Source of the DNA: Bursaphelenchus xylophilus
Taxonomy: Eukaryota; Nematoda; Chromadorea; Rhabditida; Aphelenchoididae
Reading direction: 5' to 3'
Assembly (NCBI GenBank): GCA_904066235.2
Contig: CAJFCV020000004.1
Location: forward strand, 1,550,001-1,614,000
DNA: 64,000 nt
The position numbers and the translations under genes were made by a program. A model generated the notes under the pieces. The model did no database searches. It was not told the origin of the DNA and was given only the letters and a program-made list of their open reading frames with translations. Every line of letters begins with the position of its first letter. Positions within the stretch are counted from its first letter, which is position 1. Below, in pieces: positions 18,835-30,433 of this stretch.

Positions 18835-21800
18835 TCATCTAGCTCTCTTAACCCTGACCCACAGTCCCAGCAGTCCCACCAAATAAAAACCGGCAATAAA
18901 CCCGAGCATGATCAGCAAATCGGGGTAAAAGTTCTCGGACTTGAATGAGAACCCATTCAAAATGTCCTCGGTTTGAATGCAATGACTTTGGTTCTTTCGG
19001 ACGCCTCCATAAATGCAGCCGGAGGCGGATTCCGCCTCCACATTCTGCCATTCATTGATGGCCAGCACTTCGAAGCCGTACTTGAACCAGCTGAAGTTCT
19101 GCAGCCAGCTGATGAAGAAAGGCAGGGAGCCGACGTTGGCGTAGAGGCCTCCGGTCAGCGAAAGGAGGCCGAGGATTGGGCCAGCAACCGCCACGGCGAC
19201 CGAATATGACGGGCAGATTGTGGAGATCATGATTCCGGCGGCGGCGGAACATTGCTCAATTAGGATGCTGGCGGCTGAAACCATGCAAAATTTTGGTAAT
19301 TTTAGAATAACCGGGTAAAATACGATCACAAAATCAGCTTCCAAAAGTCCAACCGGCCGCATACAGCGAGGGACCTCATCCAGTGGCAAAAAACGTATCA
19401 TTTTGCATCCGGGAAGTATCAAAAGTGTGGCCAAATGCCTCCCTCTCCAACTACAGAAAAACCCGATTTGAAGGGCGCGGCCTTTCACTCACAAAAAGAG
19501 TGGGCGCGCTTTTGAAATCGGAGTTTTTTCACTTGGAGAGGGAGGTATCTTGCTGCATTTTTGATACTTCCCGGATGCAAAATGGTACGTTTTTGTCCAA
19601 TGAATCAGGTCTGCCCTCATATTTTGCAGTTCTATAAATTTTTCCACCCTATCCGACCTTCAAAACACAATGCCAATTTTGGCGGGAAATCAAATTTTCA
19701 AACTGAAAACCCCTCGAAATTCGCCAAAAATCCAAAAAAAGACCTCAAAACTCACCCATTCCCCACAAAAACGCCGACCAAGTTGGGATTAGCCCGGCCA
19801 TCGTGTAGGTCAGACTCATCATCACCAATCCGTCGATGGTGAACAATGGTGCATATGAGAGCGCTCTGGCGAAAAAATAAGACGCCACATAATACAATCC
19901 ATCATGGTATTCGCGGACCAACAGGGGGAACTCGAAGGGCAGAAAGGCGGTGACTCCGAAGAACGTGTTGTAAATCAGCTCCGAAACCACGTAGAAGAGG
20001 GCGCCGTTCACGTTCGAGACGCCGACTTTCGAGTTGGTCGGGGTTTGGAAGTAGAGCAGGCCAACGAAGATGCCCATGAAGGTTTTCTGGATGAGTTTGG
20101 CGCGGGTTAGCGACGCGTTTCGCCAATTGTCGAGGAGATCCCGCTTCAGAAGGGTTGATATCTAAAATAAGGTCAATATAAGCCCTTATATATTCAAAAC
20201 TCAGAAAGTAGTGCTAGAAATAAAACCTATTAGTCACAGAGAAGCTGTAAAAAAGTACGTTTAAAAAACGACACTGAGAAGTTTAGAAAAAAATCATAAT
20301 TATATTATACATGACCCAGCAATCCAAAAACTTAAAAAATCAATATTTAGAACTGAGAAAACACCCCATTCTTTTCTTACTAGAAGACAAGAGATATACC
20401 CAACAACCTAAGCCAATCAGCAGTGCAAAACCGCATATAATTTTTTTCTAAATTTCAATTATCTTATCCATGACCAACTTATCAAAAGACCTTTTAATTC
20501 ATCTAAAAACTAAACTCAACCTTCCAATTCTACTTTCAAAACACGTATAATTTCATATTCCGTCTTCCAAATCAAGTAAACAACAATCCCAGCAAATAAT
20601 CTCCATTTTTTCACCTTATACTTGAGCTTGACCTCAAAAAAATCAAAAAAAGTTGGAAACATCTCCAAAAATAATCCTGCCTCAACCCAATGCCTCCAGA
20701 ACAAACAAAAATTCTCTAGACCCTCACCTGCTCCATAAAGCTCGCCATTCTCGGTGTGTATTCGTCGAGAATATCTTGATCCATCTCCACTCCTCTGCAC
20801 TTCTCGACCCTCTCCATGAATTTTACCGCGCCTTCCGATTCCTCGAACGCATTGCACACTCTGTCCATTCTTTGGCGGGATTCGTTCTCATTGTAGGGTT
20901 CTATGGCCAGTTTTTCGATGATCAGGTCGGCCGGATTGTAATGCCTGGGGCAGGGGAATCCGCACTGTGCGAAGAAGTCGACGGATTGGCCGGGAGGTCC
21001 AAAGTAGGCCAAACGGCCGGCAGCGAGGAAGATTACCTGCAAAATTAAACGTCTAGCTCACAAAAAAGACGATTTCTATTCATCTCTCTAAACTTTATGA
21101 CCAAAAATTTTCAAAAATTTAAATTCCCGCCAATTTTTTTTATTTTGGCTTTCTGTCTCAATGGGCGAAAAAATTCAAAAGCAGTAAATCTGAGCTATAA
21201 ATAGTCTAAAAAGTCCGTAAAATCCATTATAAATCGTTTCTCTGGTTAAATAAATCAAAATTTATATTATTCATGACATTTGTTCCCACTCTCCACAAAC
21301 TCAATCTCATACCTGATTAAACTTCATGTAAATCTCGGATGAGGGCTGATGAATAGTGCAGATCACGGTGTAGCCTCTTTTGGCCAAGTCTTCCATTACA
21401 TTTACCACACTTTCGGCCATGGCCGAGTCCAGTCCGGTGGTCGGTTCATCGCAGAAAAGTAGGGGTGGGTGGTTCATCAAGGCCGATGCAAACGCCAGAC
21501 GTCGGGCCTCTCCGCCTAAACTCAAAATTAGGTCGTATAAAAACCAATTTTCTGCAAATTTATTCTCGTATTTTACCTGAAATTCCTTTGGTGATTCCGG
21601 GGACGCCGATTCTCGAATAACGGCATTTGGTGAGGCCAAGTTGGGAAATCAGCTGCAAAACTTAACGTTAGCAAATTAAAATCCGTTTTGAGAAGTCAAT
21701 TTTACTGCTTCAATTACAAAATCAATTCCAAACATCATCAAAATTTGAAAAATTTCCGCAACCTGCGCCCTAGCTTTTCAACTTTTTTTAAACCAGATAT

Positions 21801-24800
21801 ATTTGTCTTTTACATATTTTTGTATGTAAAAGACGGTCATTTTAAGAAAGCTTTCTATTGGCTAATTCTACAGTAATAAACCAGAGCGCAGCTTGCAGAA
21901 ATTAAAAAATAAATATTCCGCAAGCTGCGCCCTGCCTTTACGAAATTGCCAGACCAACGAAAAGATGTCATTTTACAATTACATTTCCTTTCTTACTGAA
22001 CGATTTACATTACTTTCCCTGGCTTTATAGATCGTATTTGGCCGAATGGGAGACCCGCAGGCTGCGCCCAAGCTTCGGTCAAATCTTTCAATACAATCGG
22101 TTTCAAAATTTTTACACAAACTTTTCATACAGTAATCAATCTAATTCCGTCGTATATCCACAAAACAAACCTCCAAAAAACTGTTCTTCCCTCCACATGT
22201 TCCACTTACCTCATCAACCCTATTTTTCTTTTGCTTCTTGCTCAAATCGGCCAATCTCAGGTCCGCCTGCGCTTCCAAATGCTCCTGGACCGTCAACGTT
22301 CCCACAAACAACTCATCCTGTTGAACGTACCCCGCAACGTTCGTGATTTTGCTTCCCATCTCCACGCCATTTATCAAAACTTCGCCTTCCACTTCAAGTC
22401 CCTTCAAATTTCGGCCAAGAAGTGTGTTCATCAAGGTTGTTTTGCCGGCACCCGATCCGCCCATCAAAGCGACTAGTTGTCCAGGTTCGGCCAGGCCTGA
22501 AACAATGTAATTTTTATGTCAAAAAATTGAATTTTGAAAAAATTGATTTATGTCGATATCCGATCAAAATTTTAAGAAAATTTAGTAAATATTAGGCGTA
22601 GAAGTATGACCGTGCCGTTTTTTAGTTGCGCCTTTTTTACAGGTAGAGTTAAAGTTTTGGTGCATCTCGTGATATCGCCTGAAAGAACGTTGAAAACACT
22701 GTCTATCGATATATGCTTCGTGTGGTTAGGTTTAGAATAACGGGTTTTATAAAGCTTCAAAGATGACCAACTTTCGTCCCAGAAAAATGCCATTTGCGGG
22801 AAATTTTCCTCTATACATGTAATGTGAGCAAAACCGCCGTCGACGCATGGAACGCTTACAGAAGCTTACTGTGGTTGTGCTCTGTAAAAAAAATTCCGTC
22901 GGAAAAGGGTTCATCGTTTCTAATCCCGTGATTTTCCAACCCATATAAGAAATTTGAATATGGAGATTATTGCAAACAACACGATGCCGGTGCGCAAGAA
23001 AAGCTAGCTGTGATGTTACACGTCTTGCACAAAGGAGCTTCACTCAGTTTGGAACAATTGGGAAGGATCCAGAGAGAAGGGAGTTGGGTGTCATATGGAT
23101 TGACCTAACTCAACATAGATAACATACAAAATTTTGATGGACATACAGAAAGGAAGTCATTTTTGCATTGTCTAGTGACCAGAGAAGAACAATGGATCGA
23201 CTTTGACTACCCGAAACACAAGCGACCGCACAGTCCAACATTACCGGGAAGGAAGTGTTGCTCTGTATATGATGACAAAAACAAGATCTTCTTTTCTATG
23301 AGGTCTTGAAACCCGACAAAACGGTTACTGGCATCCGTTGTCAACAAGACTTGATGCACTCCACCAAGAGATATGGTAAAAGCGGTCGGTATGACCAATT
23401 TTTATTTTGCTGCATGACGACGCGAAACCCCATGTTGAAAAACTGGTCAAGGGCACCCTAGAACCGCCGAGTTCGGACGTTTTACCCCACCCGCGACATT
23501 CTCCGGACGCAGCACTTTCAGATTATCACTGGTTTCGACCGATGGAACACGATCTGTGGCAGCAGCGCTTCGTTGAATACAACGATGCCGAAAATTGGGT
23601 TGATATTTAGATGGCTCCAAAAAAGCCAAAAATTTTCTTTGATGGACTTGAAAGTTGGCCAAATTGTGCAAACCCCTCGGAATGAATAATAGAATATAAA
23701 ATTGGATAAGGTTTAGTGTAAAAATTTTTTGTTTTGATTGAAATTATGGGCCGGAAAACGGCACGATCATACTTCTACGCCTAATATCAATATGACGGAT
23801 CCAGCAGCATCCAATTCTAACCATAAATATCATTTTTATGCAATTTCATTGCTAAATTTTGCTAGATTAAACCTTTTCCTACAATTTGTGGCCGATTTAA
23901 TAATTCTACGCCCTAAAACACGATCTCTTCTTGCCTCTAACGTCCTCGACAACAAACAAAACTTCATAATCTTGCTTTATCCATGAAGAAAAGTCCTTCG
24001 ATCTCAAACCTCTATCATCGCTTATCGATTTTCCTTCAGTTCCTCATCAAAATTCACAAAATCTCAATTTTTGATTACTTTAGTATTTATAATAACTGTT
24101 GCGATATTCAAATCTGTTTTTATCTCCCTTCTCTTCACTTCACACACTCTCTCACGCACCTTCCTAAATTTTCTGTTCTTCCGGCAGAAATTTAAGTTTT
24201 TGATTGCATCACAGCGAAAAATCAGATTTATTGCGCAAATTTTCTGCGGATAACAGAAAATTCGCTACTTTATAAATATTCGAGGTCCACTTCATTCACA
24301 GTATACCAAGTTCGGTTTTGTGACCTAATTTTCCAACCTTAACCTATCTTCTCCTACCAATCGATAATCATGTCCTCTGCCATGGTCAATACCTCCCAGA
24401 CCACCCGTGCTTCAACCGAGACCTCTCCCAAGTCTTCAACGGCTAGCAGTCCAGTTCATACCGATGTTTCGTCCGACTCTCGGCCTTCTTCTTCGATGTC
24501 GGTACCTGAAGCCCCTTTGAATTCACCGGTCAACAGTGATTCCTCCGCTTCCAGTTCCTCCGAAGTCCACAAGACCAAAGCTCAGTATGTCGAGGGAAAA
24601 GTAAGTGAACTTTTAGACTGATCTATTTCTACTAGGCTAGTTTTAATCCTGTTTAACACTACTTTTTAATTTACCCATAATATTAACCCTACTAATCCCA
24701 TTTTTTCAGCTTCCACAAGTCCTCCGAAAGCGTGGTCGACCTATTGAGAACCTCGGCTCAATCAACGCCAGTCTAGATCAAATTGAGAGGGAATTCGAGG

Positions 24801-27340
24801 TGGTCAAGGTCAAACTGCTGTGCTGTCGAACCAAGAAACAAAAGATGCTGATCAACGAGGAAATTACGAGGATTATGGCCAAATTCGAAGAGATCAAAGC
24901 CTCCGTCCAACCCAAGAAGATCAAGCTGGAGCCTAGACCCGATTCCGATGAGCAAGATTCTTCCTCGACTAGTTAATCTCAATAATATTCTAGTTATTTA
25001 TTTGTTTTCCCATTTGTTATTACTGCATCGGTTCATTATTGTTATTAGTTAGTTACTTATTAATAAATATCATATAAAATTTTCGGAAATCAATATTGAG
25101 AGAAATGACCTAATTTTAGGATTATACTCAGCATTTGCTAACATGTCCCTGTTTGAATATGAACTGTGTTGCTGACTGAATATGAAATTTGGCAAATTAT
25201 GGTCTATTTCAATGAAATTTGGAAAAAGTAGAGTGAATGAGATTACACAACATTTTACGATATAAAATCGAGAAATATTATGCAGTAATGTGTTGCAAAA
25301 CGGGAAAATAAACAGAAAATCAAAAATTTTCCGCGGAATAGATGATTACGCAGAAAAATCAGCAACGATTGTACCATCTGGTACTATTGAGTACCAAGTG
25401 TTAAAAACGTGTTTTTGGGATGTACTAAGCACCAAACCAACACCACCACCGCCTTACGGAGAAAATCTCCACCTCGTACCAAATAGTACCAGGAAGTACT
25501 ATTTAGTACCAAGTGTCAAAAATGTGTTTTTTCAGCAGTACTAGGCACCAAAACAACACCACTAACGTCTAAAAGTGTTATAAGTCGTAAAAATTTCAAA
25601 AAGAGTCCCTAAAGGAACCTAGGTATTAACCACCAAATTTCATATTCAGACTCCCTCCGTTTGCTAACATTTCTCCAATAGAGTCCATTTGTCGCACATT
25701 TATACCTTAAAATCACTAAAACATGGTATCTTCTTGTCTCTAACGTCCTCTACAACAACCACGACGTGATAAGTTTGCGTTCAAAAAATCTCAATTTTTT
25801 GATTACTCTGGTATTCACAAAAACTGTTACGGTATTCCTATCTGTTTTTATCTCCCTTCTCTTCTTTTCCTATAGTCTCTCATGCACTCCTTACTTAATT
25901 TTCTGCACTTCCGGCAGAAATACAAATTTTTGATTGCATCACAGCAAAAAATCAAACTTATTGCGCAAATTTTCTGCGGATAACAGAAAATTCGCTACTT
26001 TATAAATATTCGAGGTCCACTTCATTCACAGCTCATACCAAGTTCGGTTTTGTGACCTAATTTTCCGACCTTAACCTATCTTCTCCTACCAATCGATAAT
26101 CATGTCCTCTGCCATGGTCAATATCCCCCAGACCACCCGTGCTTCAGCCGAGACCTCTTCCAAGTCTTCTACGGAGAGCAGTCCAGTTCATACCGATGTT
26201 TCGTCCGACTCTCGACCTTCTTCTTCGATGTCGGTACCAGAAGCCCCTTTGAATTCTCCGGTCAACAGTGATTCCTCCGCTTCCGACTCCTCCGGAGTCC
26301 ACAAGTCCAAACCTCAGCATGTCGAGGGAAAAGTAAGTCGATTTTTAGGATCTTCTACTTTTATTAGACTAGTTTTAATCCTATTTTACACTACTTTTTA
26401 ATTTATCCACGGCATTAACCCTACTAATCCCATTTTTTCAGCTTCCACAAGTCCTCCGAAAGCGTGGCCGGCCTATCGAGAACCTCGGCTCCATCAACGC
26501 CAGTCTAGACCAAATTGAGAGGGAATTCGAGGTGGTAAAGGTCAAACTGCTGTGCTGCCGAACCAAGAAACAAAAGATGCTGATCAACGAGGAAATCACG
26601 AGGATTATGGCCAAATTCGAAGAGATCAAAGCCTCCGTCCAGCCCAAGAAGCTCAAGCTGGAGCCTAGACCCGATTCCGATGAGCAAGATTCTTCTTCGA
26701 CCAGTTAATCTCAATAATATTTTAGTAATTTATTTGTTTTCCCAGTTGTTATTACTGTATCGGTTAATTATTGTTAGTTAGTTACTTATTAATAAATATA
26801 ATATAAAATTTTTGGTATCTCAGCAGGCAATATTGAGGGAAGATGGATATAATTTTAGGATTATAGTCATCATTTACCAACATTTCTCCAATTTTTAGAG
26901 TCTAAAAAATCGGTCTACTGACCACATAAATATAAACTTTATGATTTTTAAAGTAAATTTAGAGCGAGTGGAACTTAAAATCCTATTTATAAGAACCTCA
27001 GATTTCATTAAATTAGCTCTCACATCCTCCCACTCACAAAAATCCACACATTCCACTCAAAACCAGCCAAAAACAACAGTTTCCTCTTCGCAGTCTGCGC
27101 CCAGCACTTACCGCTAACATTCTGCAAAATCTTTCGGCCGGTCTGTGTGTGGATGACATTAATGTTGTGCCACGATAGCCTCACAGCGGTTGGATTTTCA
27201 TTGAATCTTCGGGGTTTTGCTGTGGCCGCGCCGTAGCTTTTGATTTTTGGTGTTGTGGACACCAAAGAGGACGTGGTATCATCGGGAAGAAGCAGACGAA
27301 CCGTCTCACAATGCGCTGGATTCGAGCTGTTTAGGGCCAT
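18835..27340 (-). CDS. ABCG (White-type) half transporter, 649 aa
   Basis: Seven minus-strand exons: 27340-27112, 22496-22210, 21652-21577, 21515-21313, 21036-20728, 20161-19756, 19274-18835; all junctions keep frame. The ATP-binding domain comes first: Walker [10 protein letters not shown] in exon 2, signature ISGGEARR split across exons 3/4, Walker [14 protein letters not shown] and H-loop [10 protein letters not shown]. The six-helix membrane domain follows in exons 6-7 ([11 protein letters not shown]..., [26 protein letters not shown], then a last helix before VRVKRAR). Length and NBD-TMD order are those of ABCG half transporters, which dimerise and export lipids or other small molecules. 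A TTTTTTTTCCAG acceptor sits 3 nt before the ATG, as expected for spliced-leader addition or a 5' intron. Intron 1 is 4.6 kb and contains two opposite-strand genes and a mariner. Confidence 0.93.
19364..19612. repeat. MITE family 2, complete copy
   Basis: Starts CAGCGAGGGACCTCATCCAG and ends CCAATGAATCAGGTCTGCC; lies in the last intron of the ABCG gene. Confidence 0.75.
22592..23784 (+). mobile_element. Dead mariner transposon
   Basis: Ends TTAGGCGTAGAAGTATGACC and GGCACGATCATACTTCTACG are terminal inverted repeats of about 28 bp flanked by TA. Conceptual fragments on the + strand match mariner transposase: [18 protein letters not shown] around the first catalytic Asp (here Glu-Glu where GDE is usual), LHDDAKPHV with the second Asp, and [15 protein letters not shown] with the third (DD34D). 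Stop codons and frameshifts interrupt it throughout, so it makes no enzyme. It sits in intron 1 of the ABCG gene. Confidence 0.88.
24271..24278 (+). promoter_or_regulatory. TATA box with adjacent inverted repeat
   Basis: TATAAATA 99 bp before the ATG, preceded by AAATTTTCTGCGGATAACAG, whose TTTTCTG...CAGAAAA arms could pair. The same arrangement occurs at 26001-26008 in the duplicate. Confidence 0.5.
24370..24976 (+). CDS. AT-hook/coiled-coil protein, copy A (165 aa)
   Basis: Exons 24370-24600 and 24710-24976, phase 0. The N-terminal 75 residues are Ser/Thr/Pro-rich and disordered. Exon 2 opens with [12 protein letters not shown], which contains the RGRP core of an AT-hook. A helical charged segment follows ([18 protein letters not shown]..., [19 protein letters not shown]), then a basic PKKIKLEP and an acidic tail. 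This suggests a small nuclear DNA-binding or adaptor protein that dimerises by a coiled coil; the family is not recognised. It is nested in intron 1 of the ABCG gene on the opposite strand, and about 90% identical to copy B at 26102. Confidence 0.8.
25380..25565. repeat. Direct repeat of a GTACTA/GTACCA-rich segment
   Basis: About 70 bp (TACTATTGAGTACCAAGTG...GCACCAAACCAACACCACC) at 25380 recurs at about 25495. It lies between the two duplicated genes; the rest of 25090-25690 shows nothing coding. Confidence 0.55.
25690..26820 (+). repeat. Tandem duplication, second copy
   Basis: Second copy of the 23880-25090 block, including the TATAAATA at 26001-26008 and the 3' AATAAATATAATATAAAAT. Confidence 0.8.
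26102..26708 (+). CDS. AT-hook/coiled-coil protein, copy B (165 aa)
   Basis: Exons 26102-26332 and 26442-26708, same lengths and phase as copy A. Differences are scattered substitutions (for example Ala for Thr and Glu for Ala in the Ser-rich part, Leu for Ile in PKKLKLEP) without any frame change, so both copies look under selection. KRGRPIEN (AT-hook core) and the coiled coil are intact. An alternative reading through the intron would stop shortly after the donor, so splicing is needed. It lies on the opposite strand to its ABCG host gene, with its stop codon 404 bp from the host's exon 1. Confidence 0.8.
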
Positions 27341-27999
27341 TTGCTGGAAAAAAAATTAAATTTTTAAAACTAAATTTTCAAAAAAAAAGTTCATTTCGTC
27401 ATTGCACAGTGCAGGAAATAGAAAAAAAAAACTGAAAAAATGCCCCGTATTTTACCTTTTAAGGTTTAAAAATAGACGTTAGAAACTTTTTTAATAATAC
27501 TAAAGACCTAAAAATTCTATTACTATCCGAATTAAGGAATAAAAAGTTAAAAAAAATCAAAAATTCTCCAGTTAAACCATCTAAAACAAGGTAAAATCTA
27601 TTAGAACGGGGGGCCTTTTCTATTTCGCTATGAAAAAACGTCTTTGACTAAAAGAATTCGTGATTATCTTATCAGCAGCGGTATCAGTTTGACTCATTAT
27701 AAGAGACAAAAAAGAACGGAGTCTGAGGCTCAGAAAGCCCGGTTAGTTCTGGGAATTTATCCGCAACCCTTCATTTGGGGGCGCATTTCACTCGGGGCAA
27801 TCATTTGAGGCAGATCAGGTATAGGGCCAATATTTATTCCAATGCTGCAAAATTATTTTACAAGCTAGCCAAGGGGGTTACTCGTTTTTTTCGGTTCATT
27901 CACACCGTAGGATAGGTCGCTCATGACCAACCTTGAGACCTAGGTCGCGAGCTGGGCAACGATCTGACCCAAGAAAGTGTCTTGACCACCATCATATCA
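27341..27999. other. Intergenic, nothing recognised
   Basis: AT-rich sequence upstream of the ABCG gene; presumably contains its promoter. No open frame or repeat of note was seen. Confidence 0.4.
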
Positions 28000-28150
28000 G
28001 TCTGTCGGGAAAATAACGGCGGATCGTCGCGCCTCGGAATCGCCCATCATCGCTTTCCGACTGCAAGCCGCGGCTGGGGATTTCGTGCGCGATAGCGGCG
28101 AGGCGAGACATTTTGCTGCGACGATCCGCCGTTATTTTTCCGACAGACCG
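28000..28150. repeat. MITE family 3, complete copy
   Basis: GTCTGTCGGGAAAATAACGG and CCGTTATTTTTCCGACAGAC ends; about 150 bp. Confidence 0.78.
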
Positions 28151-28227
28151 ATAGTCAAGCATTGCACAGAATAACCCCTTTGGCGAGCTGGTCAACCCAT
28201 TTTACAACATTGGATATAAATAGTGAC

Positions 28228-28653
28228 CAGAGATTGCCACGGCTCCGGAGCCGGCTCTGAGCGGCTCCGGCTCCGAGCCGAGAGCCAGAGCGGAGCCGGA
28301 AATTTTGGGTGCGGCTCCGGCTCCCGAGCCCAAAGTCGGAGCCAGGCATCTCAGCATTCAGAAAAGTAAACATTTCATGATTTTGTTAAACCAAATTGCT
28401 TGAAACATGCTGGAAAGGATGTGTTGCATACGACTTGGCTGCAAAAACGTTGGGTGTATGATCTCTGGCACTGATAACTTTTATTTTTGGAAAATCATCT
28501 TTTTAAATTTTTTTTTGCACGGGAGCCGGGATTCGGAGCCGGAGACCTTTTTAAATTTTGTACCGAGCCGGGAGCCGGAGCTGCAAATTTGGCCTCGGCT
28601 CCGGCTCTGGGAGCTAAGAGCCGGAGCCGAAATTTTGACCGTGGCAATCTCTG
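28228..28653. mobile_element. hAT-type MITE with 8-bp target duplication
   Basis: Ends CAGAGATTGCCACGG and CCGTGGCAATCTCTG are perfect inverted repeats. They are flanked by ATAGTGAC (28220-28227) and ATAGTGGC (28654-28661), an 8-bp duplication with one difference. The interior is packed with GGCTCCGGAGCC-type repeats and codes for nothing. A second member is at 44883-45202. Confidence 0.8.
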
Positions 28654-28739
28654 ATAGTGGCCCGATCTGCCCCAAATGACGGGTATCCAAATTATCGAGT
28701 GATTTACTATAATTTTGGGCTGAAATTGCGGGCGCGAAT

Positions 28740-28856
28740 TTGAAATCTGAGTTTTTTCACTTGGAGCGGGAAGTATTTTGCCACATTTTTGATACTTCCC
28801 GGATCCAAAATGGTACATTTTCTGCCACTGGATCAGGTCCCCCACTGTAAATGGGG
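28740..28856. repeat. MITE family 2, right half
   Basis: TTTTTTCACTTGGAGCGGGA... to GGATCAGGTCCCCCACTGTA; the left half is absent. Confidence 0.65.
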
Positions 28857-29217
28857 CCTGCCCAAAAACACACTCCCCCCGAACAAAAGTTTCATACTAA
28901 CTTAGGCAAAAACACGACGTATTTTACAACAAAATTTTCGGTAATCATCGATCACACCCCGAATCATCTATTCCAACTTCAATTTCGATATAAAATAATG
29001 CGAAAAACCCTCGAAACACAAAAAAAGACAGGTAGACAGACAGACATAAGACTGCTCAAAACTCTGCCAACTGGCCACAAAATCAACCAATGTACTGTAT
29101 TTTATTCCAATTTGCAACAAACAACATAATAATCAACAAAAAACACCGTTTCTTCACTATTGGATATCAATTATATTACACATGATGTCTAGTGCAATAT
29201 AGTTGTAATCGCTTCCT

Positions 29218-30218
29218 TTATCCAACCATCTCTCGCTTTCTTCCCCTCATTCGCACTTCGGAGAGTTTGTCGATTGCTGATTTGGCACCTTTCCATCCGG
29301 AATTTCGATAGCTTTCGAAGATTTTATCGGTAAAGTACTCCATGTGCACATGAGTTGTGCGGATTGCCCGCTCCAGCACATACAGATCCACTCCAAAGTC
29401 TTCTGGGGTTGTCTTGAAGGTAGCTAGTCCAAAATCCAACAGAACAACCGATTTGGGGTCCCTATTTCGGAGCATTAAATTGCCGGTTGTCAGGTCCCCA
29501 TGTGCAATATTATTTTGATGTAATTTGGCGATCGCTTTGCCCACTGCCTCTCCAATTTCGAGTATCTGACTCTGAAAATGCATATCCTTTCATTTCAAGT
29601 CAAATTCTGCAAAAAAAACATCAAAAGTATCCATTTTTATCCATTTTGCCATGTGCAATATAATCAGCTCATGGATAATATAAAAAACCGTTCATAACTC
29701 ACCCTACTCTCCTCGGAATCGTCCGCTTCGGCGAGGAAATCCTTAATTGAGCATCCTGGGATTTCCTCAAAAATAATCGCATTCTTTTCGGTGTCCAAAA
29801 AGTAGATGGAAGGCACTTGAATTCCAATCTCCTTACATCTGATAATCGATTTCATTTCGTTCCTCAGACGCTCTCGCGTTAGCCTCTTGTCCAGTTCGGG
29901 ATGTCGATATTTCTTGGAGAAGCGGATCTTCTGAATCGCGGGCTTTCCGAGGAAAATGCACTTATACAACCGGGCCTCCGCACCTTGTGAATGGATCTCT
30001 TCGTTCTGTCGGTATGGATAGGACTGATCGGGTTCTGAAAGATACTTCTATCGTCTTTATAACTTCCCTTTCACATCATTCCCTAAAAACAACAACAATG
30101 CAAGGCGAATTTTACCTGTTGGCTCGGCACTTTCTTCATCATCTACATCAACACCATTTTCGCACGATTTCCCGGGGAAAATCTCGGCATTTTTGTCCAA
30201 TTTGACTTCTGAACCCAT
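29218..30218 (-). CDS. TP53RK: TP53RK/Bud32 atypical kinase of the KEOPS complex, 262 aa
   Basis: Minus-strand exons 30218-30116, 30034-29703, 29571-29218, frame kept throughout. After a 50-residue acidic N-terminus come GAEARLYKC (glycine-poor nucleotide loop), KPAIQKIRFSKKYRHPELD (the Lys-containing strand and the family RHP motif), RLRNEMKS, FEEIPG, then catalytic HGDLTTGNLML and DFGLA. The C-terminal RGRKREMVG is the basic tail typical of the family. Bud32/PRPK works with Kae1/OSGEP to make t6A37 on ANN-reading tRNAs. Size (262 aa) matches the family. The ATG is directly preceded by TTTATTTTAG, a splice-acceptor signature suited to SL2 trans-splicing, and the upstream same-strand gene TSR3 ends 215 bp before, so the two are probably one operon. 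Confidence 0.94.
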
Positions 30219-30433
30219 CTAAAATAAATTTTAAGTCTCGCTAGCACAATAATCCACCCCAAAATAATAGTTAGGATATCAAACCCTAAAAATTCCACCT
30301 TCACCATCTCAAATCTAATATAATTTATAAAAAACCTGCATAAACAAGAGTAAATCAACAAAATATTGTAACAACCAACAAGACAAGGGTGTTTGGCATG
30401 TAATCGCAACAATTCCAAGAACAAGTGACTGTT

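Larger units (their letters stand above)
23880..25090 (+). repeat. Tandem duplication, first copy (about 1.2 kb)
   Basis: The block from about 23880 (TCTTCTTGCCTCTAACGTCC) through the gene at 24370 to the AATAAATATCATATAAAAT tail is repeated at about 25690-26820. Similarity covers promoter, both exons, intron and 3' end. Confidence 0.8.

Noticed and set aside
23407..23610. Possible live mariner transposase
   Set aside because: The fragment with [10 protein letters not shown] is flanked by stops and frame changes, and the first catalytic motif is altered; it is a relic.
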